Shown in pieces: positions 45,495 to 54,201 of a DNA stretch of 64,000 nucleotides; the first letter of the stretch is position 1; every line of letters begins with the position of its first letter. Below the pieces are notes generated by a model. That model did not search any database, was not told where the DNA came from, and was given only the letters and a program-made list of their open reading frames with translations. The DNA comes from Vreelandella titanicae BH1 (GTDB lineage: Bacteria > Pseudomonadota > Gammaproteobacteria > Pseudomonadales > Halomonadaceae). Position numbers and translations under genes: made by a program. The stretch is from positions 1 to 64,000 of the forward strand of contig NZ_AOPO01000008.1 in the NCBI RefSeq assembly GCF_000336575.1. Direction: 5' to 3'.

Positions 45495-45590
45495 TCGATT
45501 TTTATCTCCACCCGCTTGCGCTATTTTCACTGCATTGTTTTCACTGAACTGTTTTTACTGAACAGTTCGATAACGCATTCAGAGGTCGCG

Positions 45591-46820
45591 ATGAATCAAC
45601 CTGTAGACGTATCCAAGAGCCTGCCCGATGCCAACGGGCTATTTGGCAGCTTCGGTGGCCGCTTTGTCGCCGAAACGCTGATGCCACTGATTCTAGAGCT
45701 GCAAGACGAGTACACCATCGCTAAGAACGACCCCGAATTCCAGCGCCAGTTGGCTTATTTTCAGGGTGATTATGTGGGGCGGCCAAGCCCGCTCTACTTT
45801 GCCGAGCGGCTGACCGAGTACTTTGGCGGGGCGAGTATTTACTTGAAGCGCGAAGAGCTGAATCACACCGGCGCGCACAAGATCAACAACTGCATCGGTC
45901 AGGTATTGTTGGCCAAGCAGATGGGCAAAAAGCGCATCATCGCGGAAACCGGTGCAGGCATGCACGGCGTTGCCACCGCTACCGTTGCGGCGCGCTTTGG
46001 CTTGCCTTGTGTCATTTACATGGGCGCAACCGATATCGAACGTCAGCAGCCCAACGTATTCCGCATGAAGCTGCTGGGCGCGGAAGTCATCCCCGTTACC
46101 TCGGGCACAGGCACGCTAAAAGATGCCATGAACGAAGCGTTGCGCGACTGGGTAACGAATGTCGACGACACCTTCTACATCATTGGCACCGTAGCGGGGC
46201 CACACCCATACCCGGCCATGGTACGTGATTTTCAGGCCGTGATCGGTCATGAAACCCGTGCGCAAATGCTGGAAAAGAAAGGGCGCCTGCCGGATTCGCT
46301 AGTGGCCTGCATTGGCGGCGGTTCAAACGCCATGGGGATGTTTCACCCGTTCCTCGATGACCTTGATGTGAAGATGATTGGCGTAGAAGCGGGTGGCAAG
46401 GGCGTTAAAAGCGGCCTGCATGCAGCCAGCCTGAACGGCGGCACCCCCGGCGTGCTGCACGGCAACCGCACTTACTTGCTGCAAAACGAAGATGGCCAGA
46501 TTATCGACGCTCACTCGATTTCCGCCGGGCTGGATTACCCCGGTATCGGGCCGGAGCACGCATGGTTGCACGAGCAGGGGCGGGTCGAGTACGTCTCTGC
46601 CACGGACGACGAAGCGTTGGAAGCCTTCCAGGTCTGCTGCCGCCAGGAGGGCATTATTCCAGCCCTGGAGACCGCCCATGCCCTGGCCGAAGTGGCCAAG
46701 CGCGCCCCCGGCCTGCCCCGCGAGCACTTAATGGTGGTCAACCTCAGCGGCCGTGGTGACAAGGACATGATGAGCGTGGCCCATCACCTTGGTGAAAAAT
46801 TCGGGGTTAAACAGCTATGA
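45591..46820 (+). CDS. trpB: Tryptophan synthase beta chain
   Basis: A 409-residue PLP enzyme that condenses indole and serine to tryptophan. The PLP lysine is Lys97 in [10 protein letters not shown], the phosphate loop is GGGSNAMG near 245. AGAGG lies six bases before ATG 45591, which also matches the family start; the frame opens at 45516. It is followed by trpA in the same operon, and is divergent from trpI. Confidence 0.97.
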   Translation: MNQPVDVSKSLPDANGLFGSFGGRFVAETLMPLILELQDEYTIAKNDPEFQRQLAYFQGDYVGRPSPLYFAERLTEYFGGASIYLKREELNHTGAHKINNCIGQVLLAKQMGKKRIIAETGAGMHGVATATVAARFGLPCVIYMGATDIERQQPNVFRMKLLGAEVIPVTSGTGTLKDAMNEALRDWVTNVDDTFYIIGTVAGPHPYPAMVRDFQAVIGHETRAQMLEKKGRLPDSLVACIGGGSNAMGMFHPFLDDLDVKMIGVEAGGKGVKSGLHAASLNGGTPGVLHGNRTYLLQNEDGQIIDAHSISAGLDYPGIGPEHAWLHEQGRVEYVSATDDEALEAFQVCCRQEGIIPALETAHALAEVAKRAPGLPREHLMVVNLSGRGDKDMMSVAHHLGEKFGVKQL

Positions 46821-46840
46821 GCGCAACACAGGAGAACGTC

Positions 46841-47680
46841 ATGACCCATACCTCTCGTCTTGAACACTGCTTTGCCGCTCTCAAGCAGCAAAACCGCCCG
46901 GCGCTGGTCAGCTATCTCACCGCTGGCGATCCGGATGCCGAGACCTCCCGCCGCCTGTTGCACGGGTTGCCAAAAGCGGGGGTGGATATCATCGAACTCG
47001 GCATGCCGTTCAGTGACCCGATGGCCGATGGCCCCGCCATCCAGAAAGCCGCGCTGCGCGCCTTGAATAACGGCCAGACACAAGCCAAAACGCTGGAAAT
47101 GGTGCGCCGCTTCCGTGAAGAAGACAGCACCACGCCCATTGTGCTGATGGGCTACTACAACCCCATTTACTGTTACGGCGTCGAGCGTTTCTTGACTGAT
47201 GCCGCCAAGGCCGGGGTCGATGGCCTGATCGTGGTAGATCTGCCGCCCGAGCACGATGAGGAACTTTGCCAGCCAGCGGCGCAACACAACATCGATTTTA
47301 TTCGCCTGGCCACGCCGACCACCGATGCCAAACGCCTGCCCAAGGTGCTGGCGAATGCCTCCGGGTTTATCTACTACGTTTCCGTTGCCGGTGTCACTGG
47401 TGGAAGTGCACCCACGCCAGAACGGTTGGAAGGCGCAGTAGCCGGGCTTCGTGAACATACGGAGCTGCCCATCGCCGTTGGTTTTGGCATCCGTACCGCC
47501 GAACAAGCCGCCACCATTGGCCGCTTCAGCGATGCAGTCGTCGTCGGCTCAGCACTGGTTGACTGTATCGAAAATGCCAACACGCCTGATGAAGCCGTTG
47601 AGCGTGTGCATGGTCTGGTAAGTGAACTGGCGGAAAGCGTCAGGGCGTGCAGAGAGGTGAATGAGCCGCAAGTTTGCTGA
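46841..47680 (+). CDS. trpA: Tryptophan synthase alpha chain
   Basis: A 279-residue TIM barrel that cleaves indoleglycerol phosphate to indole, which passes to TrpB. The catalytic Glu52 and Asp63 are in [19 protein letters not shown], and VSVAGVTGG near residue 180 binds phosphate. ATG 46841 is taken because AGGAG precedes it; an in-frame ATG at 46817 overlaps the trpB stop (ATGA) and could also serve. No other trp genes are nearby, the usual pseudomonad arrangement. Confidence 0.95.
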   Translation: MTHTSRLEHCFAALKQQNRPALVSYLTAGDPDAETSRRLLHGLPKAGVDIIELGMPFSDPMADGPAIQKAALRALNNGQTQAKTLEMVRRFREEDSTTPIVLMGYYNPIYCYGVERFLTDAAKAGVDGLIVVDLPPEHDEELCQPAAQHNIDFIRLATPTTDAKRLPKVLANASGFIYYVSVAGVTGGSAPTPERLEGAVAGLREHTELPIAVGFGIRTAEQAATIGRFSDAVVVGSALVDCIENANTPDEAVERVHGLVSELAESVRACREVNEPQVC

Positions 47681-47851
47681 TAAGGGCACAGACTTCGTCC
47701 CTTACCGATTAACGCTGTTGTTGGTAAATGTATCGCCTCTGTTGGGTATCAAAGATTGAGCCAATGCTTCGTGAGCAGCTAATCTAAGCACTTGGGCATA
47801 TAGTCTAATGCTAATGAAGGGCTTTACTGCGAGCCTAGAGAGGCGATTTTC

Positions 47852-48472
47852 ATGAACCTGACCACGCTGCTGCTGTTTATTCCGGCCTGCTTCGCCCTCA
47901 ATATGGCGCCGGGGCCTAACAATCTGCTGTCACTGACCAATGCCAAGCGCTATGGCGTTCGAGCAGCTTGTCTCGCAGGTATTGGGCGGTTGGCAGCCTT
48001 TGTTGGCATGATTACGCTGGCTGCTACCGGTTTGGCGACGCTGCTTTACACCTCTGAAAAGATTTTCCTGTTCATCAAGGTAATTGGTGGCCTCTATCTG
48101 TTATGGCTGGCGTATCAATTATGGGGTGCCGACAGCGCTGAAAGCGATGACGGAGATACCCAGCCCAAGAGCCTGTTTGAGCTGGCGCGACAAGAGTTTC
48201 TGCTTGCCGCCGGCAACCCAAAAGCCATCCTGATTTTTACCGCATTCCTGCCGCAGTTTGTGGAGCCCAGCGGCAATGTAGGGCAGCAATTTATAGTACT
48301 AGGTGCACTGTTTTTGCTGCTGGAGTGGGTAGCGATTGCCGGTTACGCCTATGCAGGCAGCTTTTTAAGCCACTGGTTTTCACGCCCCGCCATGCGGCGT
48401 TTATTCAACCGCGGCTGCGCAGGCTTATTGGCCAGCGCAGGAGTAGGGCTGCTATTGGCTAAGAAAGAATGA
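47852..48472 (+). CDS. LysE/RhtB-family amino acid exporter
   Basis: A 206-residue inner-membrane protein with about six hydrophobic segments. The N-terminus has NMAPGPNNLLSLTNAKRYG, the G-P-N motif of the LysE/RhtB family, followed by GIGRLAAFVGMI and, near 125, NPKAILIFTAFLPQFV. It probably exports an amino acid or derivative such as threonine, homoserine or leucine. AGAGG precedes ATG 47852. It stands alone behind the trp operon. Confidence 0.87.
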   Translation: MNLTTLLLFIPACFALNMAPGPNNLLSLTNAKRYGVRAACLAGIGRLAAFVGMITLAATGLATLLYTSEKIFLFIKVIGGLYLLWLAYQLWGADSAESDDGDTQPKSLFELARQEFLLAAGNPKAILIFTAFLPQFVEPSGNVGQQFIVLGALFLLLEWVAIAGYAYAGSFLSHWFSRPAMRRLFNRGCAGLLASAGVGLLLAKKE

Positions 48473-48571
48473 GCAAGCTCTAACATGGGAGACACGCATT
48501 GAACCAAGCGCCAGTCGTTAACCATGGGCACTGGCTCAACGCAGATGATTATTTAATGCTAAGGGAAAGGA

Positions 48572-48940
48572 ATGACTGCAAGGTTGATAATAAAGACGAT
48601 GACGGCGTGTTTTGCCCTGATAGGGTTCATAAGCGTACTGCTCCTATTTATTGGCTTCATCATGGATTTTCGATCCTTCGATCAGACCCAGGGCGGTTAC
48701 GAACCTCCATACACAGACTTCACCGGCCAGCCAATACGCTGGCAAGAACTCGATACCACGACAACGGGCATGGTTCACCGCGGTTATTTGGTAGACGTTC
48801 TGATCGACTGTCGCTCGGGTATGATGACGTTTGATGTGTTTGGCATGGAGTTCCCATGGCGTAGCTTTTCTGAACGTGCCTTAGTGGTGCATAAACCTCG
48901 GGATGCCTGCGAAGATCGGGGGTTCTCACCGAGGTTTTAA
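48572..48940 (+). CDS. Hypothetical protein with one membrane segment
   Basis: A 122-residue protein not recognised. One hydrophobic segment (about 10-32, ACFALIGFISVLLLFIGFI) is followed by a small periplasmic or extracytoplasmic domain with conserved-looking aromatic and Asp residues and two cysteines. AGGGAAAGGA precedes ATG 48572. It ends 53 bases before the next small gene. A competing frame at 48499-48834 is less likely. Confidence 0.55.
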   Translation: MTARLIIKTMTACFALIGFISVLLLFIGFIMDFRSFDQTQGGYEPPYTDFTGQPIRWQELDTTTTGMVHRGYLVDVLIDCRSGMMTFDVFGMEFPWRSFSERALVVHKPRDACEDRGFSPRF

Positions 48941-48993
48941 GAGAAAACTCTCAGGATGACGGAACTGATTAACTTGTAGTGAGGTAGAAACAA

Positions 48994-49230
48994 GTGGCCT
49001 TTTCTGATGCAGAAAGAGGCGCTCTGTTGAGCGTAAAGGGCGTTGGCCCTACCGTCATTAAGCGTTTTGAAGAGATCGGTATTGATTCATTTAGCGAACT
49101 TGCCACCCGCCAGGTCGATGAGATAGCCGATATGGTTGCATCCATGCTGCACACGACTTGCTGGAAAAATAGCCCGCAATCGAAGTCAGCGATTGCTGCC
49201 GCCATTGCGAGAGCCCAGCAAGGGCTATAA
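48994..49230 (+). CDS. Small helix-hairpin-helix protein (TfoX C-terminal-like)
   Basis: A 78-residue protein with the helix-hairpin-helix pattern LLSVKGVGPTVIKRFEEIGI followed by SFSELATRQVDEIADMVA, resembling the C-terminal domain of TfoX or Cdd1-like helix-hairpin-helix proteins. It may bind DNA or act as a small regulator. The start is GTG 48994, with GAGG about nine bases before. Function unknown. Confidence 0.65.
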   Translation: MAFSDAERGALLSVKGVGPTVIKRFEEIGIDSFSELATRQVDEIADMVASMLHTTCWKNSPQSKSAIAAAIARAQQGL

Positions 49231-49241
49231 AAACAGCAACA

Positions 49242-49275
49242 GTGGGAGACGAGCTTTAGCTCGCGACCTTCCCAG
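49242..49275. repeat. REP-like palindromic element
   Basis: GTGGGAGACGAGCTTTAGCTCGCGACCTTCCCA-type sequence: inner stem CGAGC/GCTCG around TTTA and outer TGGGA/TCCCA. It resembles the GTGGGAG...CTCGCGA extragenic palindromes of Pseudomonas and Halomonas. No second copy was noticed in the window. Confidence 0.55.
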
Positions 49276-49352
49276 GCTGTCTATAGACATTGGGATAGCG
49301 AAAAGATAATAGGTGATATACCTTCAACTTGATGCATTAATAAGGTAGCGCT

Positions 49353-49577
49353 ATGAATATTCAAGAGCTTGTTAGTGAAGCTGAGTCATTGCCCGTTGAA
49401 GAGCGCGCAAGAGTAGTCGATGCGCTGCTGCGTAGCCTCAATTCTCCAGAATCAAGTATCGACAAGCAGTGGGTCGATGTTGCCCAAAGTCGTTTAGACG
49501 ATATCCGGGCGGGTAGGGTGGTGACAGTTTCAAGTGAGCAAGTGTTCGCTAGTCTGCGCGCAAGGCTTGAAAGATAA
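49353..49577 (+). CDS. Addiction-module antitoxin (orphan)
   Basis: A 74-residue protein of the addiction module protein family (Unstab_antitox type). MNIQELVSEAESLPVEERARVVDALLRSLN is the family start, and the C-terminal LDDIRAGRVVTVSSEQVFASL binds the toxin. AGGTAGCG precedes ATG 49353. The downstream RelE/ParE toxin gene is inactivated by a lost start codon and an internal amber stop, so the antitoxin is now without a toxin partner. Confidence 0.85.
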   Translation: MNIQELVSEAESLPVEERARVVDALLRSLNSPESSIDKQWVDVAQSRLDDIRAGRVVTVSSEQVFASLRARLER

Positions 49578-49864
49578 ATGTTCGCTTTCACCCAGATGCG
49601 AAAGCAGAGCTAGCTGAAAGCACTGAATACTATGAAGCCATTGAACCTGGCCTGGGATGGGACTTTGCACTAGAGGTGCACTCAGCCATCGCGCGTGCAA
49701 ACAGTCACCCAGCAGCATGGACAGTGTTATAGGGAGATATACGTCGTTCGTTGGTACGCCGCTTTCCTTTCGGTGTTCTTTATGCTTTTGAGAATGAAGA
49801 TATTTTTGTTCTCGCTGTCATGCATTTACATCGTGAGCCAAATTACTGGAAAAATCGACTATAA
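49574..49864 (+). pseudogene. RelE/ParE toxin with lost start and amber stop
   Basis: The frame reads VRFHPDAKAELAESTEYYEA, then LGWDFALEVHSAIAR, HPAAWTVL, a TAG at 49730-49732, then GDIRRSLVRRFPFGVLYAFE and ending MHLHREPNYWKNRL. All the expected RelE/ParE motifs are present. The position where ATG should overlap the antitoxin stop reads ATA; AGATGAATG has apparently become AGATAAATG. Thus neither initiation nor full elongation should occur. Confidence 0.85.
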
Positions 49865-49971
49865 GCTAGGTTACTAATTTCTAAACTTTAGATTTAAAAA
49901 ACACCTTTTGCCGCTAACTGAATATTTTGTGGCTGAAGTGAACAAAATATTTAAAGGCGAGGCGTGTTGAA

Positions 49972-50742
49972 ATGAAACCCAGAGGCACAAGCAGCGTCAC
50001 TATCGCACTCGCTCAGTTGCCCGTGATAAAAGGTGCAGTGGCCGAGAACCTTGAAATGCACCTTGCCTATATTCAGCACGCCGCCGAGCGAGGGGCTGAT
50101 TTAGTGGTGTTCCCTGAGCTTTCGCTGACCGGCTATGAGCTTGAGCTACTAGAACAGCTAGCGTTGCCGAAAAATTCAGAGGTGTTCGGCACACTTTTCA
50201 CAGCCGCCGTTGCCCATAATATCGTCGTGATAGCAGGCTGCCCGCTCGTTAGTGAAGGCAAAAAACCGCAGATAGGGGCGGTGATCTGCTTTCCCAACGG
50301 CGAGCGAGCATTCTATGCAAAGCAATACCTGCACGAAGGGGAAGCGGTTTACTGTTCGACTGGCAATGAAAGTTATCTATTTACGGTTAACGGTACTCGA
50401 ATAGCCTTGGCCATTTGTGCAGACTTCGCCAATCCCTCCCATTCAGAAGCGGCTGCCGCCCAGCAAGCGGAGGTATATATCGCCAGCGCGCTGATATCTG
50501 AAGCAGGGTACGAGGTCGATGCGCAGCTACTTGCCTCTATGGCGAAACGACACCAGTTCCCGGTGCTACTTGCTAACCACATTTCCAACACAGGTGGTTG
50601 GCAAACCTGCGGTAAAAGCGGCGGCTGGAATGCGGATGGTGAACTCGCGATCACTGCAGGCGGCACTGAAGCCTGCATTGTGATTTGCGCTATCAACGGA
50701 GGCGCACTCGACGCCTCGCTAGTGACCAATGTTCCTATCTAA
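49972..50742 (+). CDS. Carbon-nitrogen hydrolase (nitrilase superfamily)
   Basis: A 256-residue amidase-like enzyme. The Glu-Lys-Cys triad is Glu49 (FPELSLTGYE), Lys117 (YAKQYLHEGE) and Cys149 (AICADFANP). It lacks any extra domain, matching nitrilase-superfamily amidohydrolases of unknown substrate. ATG 49972 with GAGG upstream. It lies alone between the dead toxin and the monooxygenase pair. Confidence 0.87.
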   Translation: MKPRGTSSVTIALAQLPVIKGAVAENLEMHLAYIQHAAERGADLVVFPELSLTGYELELLEQLALPKNSEVFGTLFTAAVAHNIVVIAGCPLVSEGKKPQIGAVICFPNGERAFYAKQYLHEGEAVYCSTGNESYLFTVNGTRIALAICADFANPSHSEAAAAQQAEVYIASALISEAGYEVDAQLLASMAKRHQFPVLLANHISNTGGWQTCGKSGGWNADGELAITAGGTEACIVICAINGGALDASLVTNVPI

Positions 50743-50773
50743 GGCAACTGCCCATTGGGCTAGCCCGCCCGCT

Positions 50774-51121
50774 TTATGATGGGTGCGCGTCAAGCGAATC
50801 CTTCGGTGCTCCGCGGCGGTCATTCATTCCGGAGTCCCGGATGACGGAAGCGACGCGGAGCCGGTAGTCGGCAAAGATCTCCTGCCGGCCTGCTTTCTGG
50901 ACGGAACGGTGAGGTTCGAACGTGCGCCACTGCTTCACGGCTTCTTCGTCCCGCCAAAAGGAGAGCGACAGTATCTTTCCAGGATGCGTGAGGCTCTCGA
51001 AGCGCTCAATCGAGATAAAACCGTCGATGCCTTCCAAGTGTTGGCTCAGTCCGCTGGCAGCGTCCAGGTAGTCTTGCTTCCGGTTCGAATGCGGTAGTAC
51101 TTCAAATATCACGGCGATCAT
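50774..51121 (-). CDS. Antibiotic biosynthesis monooxygenase (ABM) domain protein
   Basis: A 115-residue ferredoxin-like dimeric alpha-beta barrel protein. [42 protein letters not shown] and a terminal [11 protein letters not shown] fit the ABM family (YgiN/quinone-oxygenase type). It is translationally coupled to the NIPSNAP-like gene: their ATGA overlaps. GGAG precedes ATG 51121. Both genes probably act together on a small aromatic or quinone compound. Confidence 0.8.
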   Translation of the reverse strand: MIAVIFEVLPHSNRKQDYLDAASGLSQHLEGIDGFISIERFESLTHPGKILSLSFWRDEEAVKQWRTFEPHRSVQKAGRQEIFADYRLRVASVIRDSGMNDRRGAPKDSLDAHPS

Positions 51122-51465
51122 AAAACACTCCACGGATAGACAGACTCAACGCCCAGTGTGCCGTCCACCACCTCAACGAAGCTGCGCTCCTCCTTGAGAA
51201 TAAACTTCTTCTCTTGAGCCATGGTGAAGTTCGCGTGCCCGCCTTCGTCAGACTTCAGCCGGGCGCGGTAGGCCTCATAGGTAGCCAGGTTATCGAACGC
51301 GACTAGGCCCCAGGCAACATTGTTAGTGCCCTCGTAGGGAAGAAAATAACCGATAAGGTGGCCACCGCACCGGGGTATGATTTGCCCCCAGTTCTCGGCG
51401 TACGCCTTGAAGGCGTCGCGTTGGAAGGGATCAATCTCATAGCGGATAAAGCAGGTAATGCTCAT
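51118..51465 (-). CDS. NIPSNAP-family protein
   Basis: A 115-residue NIPSNAP/dimeric alpha-beta barrel protein: [20 protein letters not shown], then [25 protein letters not shown] and a terminal basic FILKEERSF segment. AGGAG precedes ATG 51465. First gene of a two-gene operon, its stop overlaps the ABM gene by four bases. Function of bacterial NIPSNAP proteins is unknown; the pair is probably controlled by the divergent ArsR-type gene. Confidence 0.8.
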   Translation of the reverse strand: MSITCFIRYEIDPFQRDAFKAYAENWGQIIPRCGGHLIGYFLPYEGTNNVAWGLVAFDNLATYEAYRARLKSDEGGHANFTMAQEKKFILKEERSFVEVVDGTLGVESVYPWSVL

Positions 51466-51520
51466 GGGGGTATCTCCTTTGAACGGTAGCTAGGACGATA
51501 CCGCGTTGTCGGCCCCAGGT

Positions 51521-51540
51521 GGTTCGACTAGAATCGAACC
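51521..51540. promoter_or_regulatory. Palindromic operator abutting the ArsR-like start
   Basis: GGTTCGA at 51521-51527 and TCGAACC at 51534-51540 form a perfect seven-base inverted repeat around CTAGAA, ending immediately before ATG 51541. It also lies between the two divergent transcripts. It is a good candidate for ArsR autorepression and for repression of the NIPSNAP-ABM operon. Confidence 0.6.
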
Positions 51541-52266
51541 ATGAGTGAAGGCCCTAACATTGTGCGCGTTGCAGCGCTTATCGGCGATAACGCTCGGGCG
51601 GAGGTTCTCTCCGCCCTGATGTCTGGTCGTGCGCTGACGGCGACCGAACTGGCGAATACGGCTGGTGTTACCAAGCAGACCATCAGTTTTCACCTTGGCA
51701 AGCTGCTAGACGCAGGGCTGATCATGGTGAAGCAGCAGGGCCGACACCGCTACTTCAGGCTTGCGGGGCCGGATATTGCTCACCTCCTGGAGTCGCTGAT
51801 GGGCCTCGCTTGCCGCAGTGAGGTGAACCGCCTTGTTACCGGGCCACGGGATCCCGCCCTGCGCAAGGCCCGTATCTGTTACGACCACCTTGCCGGAGAG
51901 TTGGGTGTTTCAGTGTATGAGCGGATGCTGCGAACGAATATCCTGCATCAACACCCGGGAGGGCTACAGCTCACTGAGGAGGGTCGAGTGTGGTTTAATC
52001 AATTTGGCATCGATACAGACGCGCTTGCTGCTTCAAAACGCTCATTTTGTAGGGAGTGTCTCGATTGGAGCGAGCGTAGGCATCATCTAGCGGGCGCGCT
52101 TGGCAGTGCACTGCTTACCAGGATTCAGGCGCTTGGCTGGGCAAGGCGAGAAAAAAACTCTCGCGTTATCGTATTCAGCGCCCAAGGGGAGAAGTTGCTT
52201 TGGGCAATGCTCGCACCGCAGAGTGCGCCATCGGTTTCAGCCCGACAAGCCGCTGTCACCTTTTAA
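51541..52266 (+). CDS. ArsR-fold winged-helix regulator with C-terminal domain
   Basis: A 241-residue regulator: an ArsR-type winged helix in residues 1-85 (NARAEVLSALMSGRALTATE, TKQTISFHLGKLLDAGL, GRHRYFRLAG) followed by a longer C-terminal domain (about 100-235) with CRECLDWSERRHHLAGALG that contains a possible ligand or metal site with Cys/His. It lacks the CVC arsenic motif. Homologs are often beside ABM/NIPSNAP or similar genes. A palindrome lies right at the start codon; no other ribosome site is visible. Confidence 0.85.
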   Translation: MSEGPNIVRVAALIGDNARAEVLSALMSGRALTATELANTAGVTKQTISFHLGKLLDAGLIMVKQQGRHRYFRLAGPDIAHLLESLMGLACRSEVNRLVTGPRDPALRKARICYDHLAGELGVSVYERMLRTNILHQHPGGLQLTEEGRVWFNQFGIDTDALAASKRSFCRECLDWSERRHHLAGALGSALLTRIQALGWARREKNSRVIVFSAQGEKLLWAMLAPQSAPSVSARQAAVTF

Positions 52267-52290
52267 GATTCTATAAAACTGAGAGAAATA

Positions 52291-52611
52291 ATGGGAAAGC
52301 TCTTTTCACTGGTTGTATTGGTAGCGCTTGGCTATGCCGGTATCTACTTCTATTACGGCGTTGTCGTTGAGCGGGAAGTTCAGCAGCAGTTGGATGACCG
52401 CGGTCTCTCCGCAGTTAGCGTGGATAACATTGAGTATGGTGTGCTGGCGCCCATTAACACGACTGCGAACATTGAAGTGAGCGTCACTTATCGCGGCTCT
52501 CAGGCGACGCTGGATTTGATAGTGCAGGGCCATCCCTTATTCTCAGACGAAGTAAGTGTCGAATTCGATGGCTTACAAGCCCTGCGTCTGGGGATCAATT
52601 TCGGGCAGTAA
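52291..52611 (+). CDS. Small periplasmic/membrane-anchored hypothetical protein
   Basis: A 106-residue protein with an N-terminal hydrophobic segment (about 1-22, LFSLVVLVALGYAGIYFYYG), then a small beta-rich domain. I do not recognise the family. A truncated paralog lies at 55300-55445, where 22 of the last 27 residues agree (GHPLFSDEVSVEFDGLQALR here). The N-terminal start MGKLFSLVVLVALG also resembles the start of the DUF3541-like gene. It overlaps the convergent LysE gene by 17 bases. Confidence 0.6.
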   Translation: MGKLFSLVVLVALGYAGIYFYYGVVVEREVQQQLDDRGLSAVSVDNIEYGVLAPINTTANIEVSVTYRGSQATLDLIVQGHPLFSDEVSVEFDGLQALRLGINFGQ

Positions 52612-53206
52612 GCGGTGCCCACACATGTTCAACGCCAATCGAAAGCGCCACGGCCACCAGCAAAGCTGCCATCAGCCAATTAAAGCCCTTAACGACGCCG
52701 GGGTTTTTAATACGGCTACCCACCACGCTGCCAATCACGATATAGCTGCCGGGTGCGCCGGCGGCTAACATCGCCAGCCCGAATGCCCAAAACACTAAGC
52801 TAAGCCCATGAATGCCGGCGGCAGGAAACTGCAGTGTGGCAATGGGCAGGGTGGCCAAAATGGCTTTGGGATTAAGCAGCTGCATGACCAGCCCATCCCG
52901 ATAACTGACTAGCCGTGGGGCGTTGTCTGGCTCGCCTATATCAACACTTGAACGGGCAATCTTGCTCGCTAGATAAACAATATAGCCACAGCCCAAAGCA
53001 CTCACCACAATGAGTGCTTCATCATCGATCCAGGCAGCACCCACCCAGCCCAATACTAATAAGTAAACCAGCATGGCGGTGCCTACACCCAGGCAAAACC
53101 CTACCGACTTTTTGGCTTGGCCATTGATACCAATATTCAGGCCAAGCAGATTCACAGGCCCAGGCGAATACATAGCGCCTAGGGCATAGGCGACGATTGC
53201 TAACAT
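52595..53206 (-). CDS. LysE-family exporter controlled by AraC neighbour
   Basis: A 203-residue exporter: YSPGPVNLLGLNIGINGQA near residue 15, LLNPKAILATLPIATLQF near 110, and six hydrophobic segments. It probably expels an amino acid. GAGG lies before ATG 53206. It follows the AraC gene by 25 bases on the same strand, an arrangement seen for several LysE systems with AraC-type control. Confidence 0.85.
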   Translation of the reverse strand: MLAIVAYALGAMYSPGPVNLLGLNIGINGQAKKSVGFCLGVGTAMLVYLLVLGWVGAAWIDDEALIVVSALGCGYIVYLASKIARSSVDIGEPDNAPRLVSYRDGLVMQLLNPKAILATLPIATLQFPAAGIHGLSLVFWAFGLAMLAAGAPGSYIVIGSVVGSRIKNPGVVKGFNWLMAALLVAVALSIGVEHVWAPLTARN

Positions 53207-53231
53207 GGTGAAACCTCTATGCGTGGCGGGA

Positions 53232-54062
53232 CTAGCGGGCGATATCGCGCTGATATTGGTGGGGCGTCATGCCATAAATACGCTTGAAGCGGCGATTGAA
53301 ATGACTCAGGTCGGCAAAGCCAAAGCGGAGTGCTACCTCGGTCAACGGGGCGCCCTGGTCGAGCGCGGCGCGGGCCGCATTGACTCGGCCATTCATCACG
53401 TATTGGTGCGGCGTCATGCCGAAATGCTGACGGAACAGACGCAAGAAATGGTACTTGGACAGGTGCGCGGCTTGGCTGATGTCGTCCAGCGACATATCCG
53501 CTTCCAGATGCGCGTGAATATACTCCCGCGCCAAGCCCAGCAGGGCATCCGGCCGGTGCGTAACCTGGCTGGGTTGAACATGGCCGCCCACCTGCGCCGT
53601 CCGCTCTACTACCCGATAAAGCGCGTTCTCCTGATCGATGCAGCTGCCGGCCTGGGAGGTCACCAAACGCGCCAGTTCAACAATGGCGATACGCAGCTGA
53701 CCATCCTGAATCAATGTTTGATGGAAACGAAAGTCCGCGCCACGTTCATGCCCCAGGGCATCGGCAAACAGCGGCTTCACCTGTTCCGGATGGGCGTACA
53801 CCATCAGATAATCCAGCGCTCGCTCGCCACCCGATTGCCCGTCGTGGACTTCTTCCGGGTTGAATAGAATCACGTTGCCCGGTGGGCTACGGTGATACTG
53901 GCCGCCGCTGAAAAAGTCCTGACGCCCGGCCAGCGTCACGCCAAAGGCATATTCCTCGTGGGCGTGGGGAGCGTAGCTAAAATCACCAATCGCCGCCTTG
54001 AGCACCGTCAGCGTCGGCACATGATGACTTTTGAAGAACTCAAACCGGCTGGCGTTGCTCAT
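53232..54062 (-). CDS. AraC-family regulator of the LysE gene
   Basis: A 276-residue AraC protein. The cupin domain (about 18-100, HAHEEYAFGVTLAGRQDFF and NPEEVHDG) precedes the double helix-turn-helix (about 170-270: SLDDISQAAHLSKYHFLRLFR, then VALRFGFADLSHFNRRFKRIYGMTPHQY). AGGAGAGG precedes ATG 54062. It is upstream of, and probably co-transcribed with, the LysE exporter gene. Confidence 0.88.
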   Translation of the reverse strand: MSNASRFEFFKSHHVPTLTVLKAAIGDFSYAPHAHEEYAFGVTLAGRQDFFSGGQYHRSPPGNVILFNPEEVHDGQSGGERALDYLMVYAHPEQVKPLFADALGHERGADFRFHQTLIQDGQLRIAIVELARLVTSQAGSCIDQENALYRVVERTAQVGGHVQPSQVTHRPDALLGLAREYIHAHLEADMSLDDISQAAHLSKYHFLRLFRQHFGMTPHQYVMNGRVNAARAALDQGAPLTEVALRFGFADLSHFNRRFKRIYGMTPHQYQRDIAR

Positions 54063-54121
54063 GCCTACCTCTCCTGATGAAACCCAACACCTCGAAACAC
54101 AGCTTTAGCTTATGCCGGTAG

Positions 54122-54162
54122 CATTACGGATGCTTGTACATAATTGCTCATCGACTGTGCAA
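54122..54162 (+). repeat. Shared upstream element, copy 2
   Basis: Sequence CATTACGGATGCTTGTACAT, continuing AATTGCTCATCGACTGTGCA, about 85 per cent identical to 29611-29652 with one gap. It is 40 bases before the DUF3541-like start. Confidence 0.55.
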
Positions 54163-54201
54163 TGATGGCCTAACGATAGCGAACACCACCAAGGGGGCGC
54201 C

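Noticed and set aside
46784..47506. A 240-residue minus-strand open frame across trpA
   Set aside because: trpA is unmistakable on the other strand; the antisense frame is a codon-bias shadow.
48499..48834. A 111-residue frame overlapping the hypothetical gene at 48572
   Set aside because: The product is Arg/His-rich with no hydrophobic pattern, and the 48572 frame has a better ribosome site and a clear membrane segment.
53205..53867. A 220-residue plus-strand open frame
   Set aside because: It lies wholly opposite the AraC gene (53232-54062), which has a full family match and strong ribosome site. The plus-strand product has no recognisable family.
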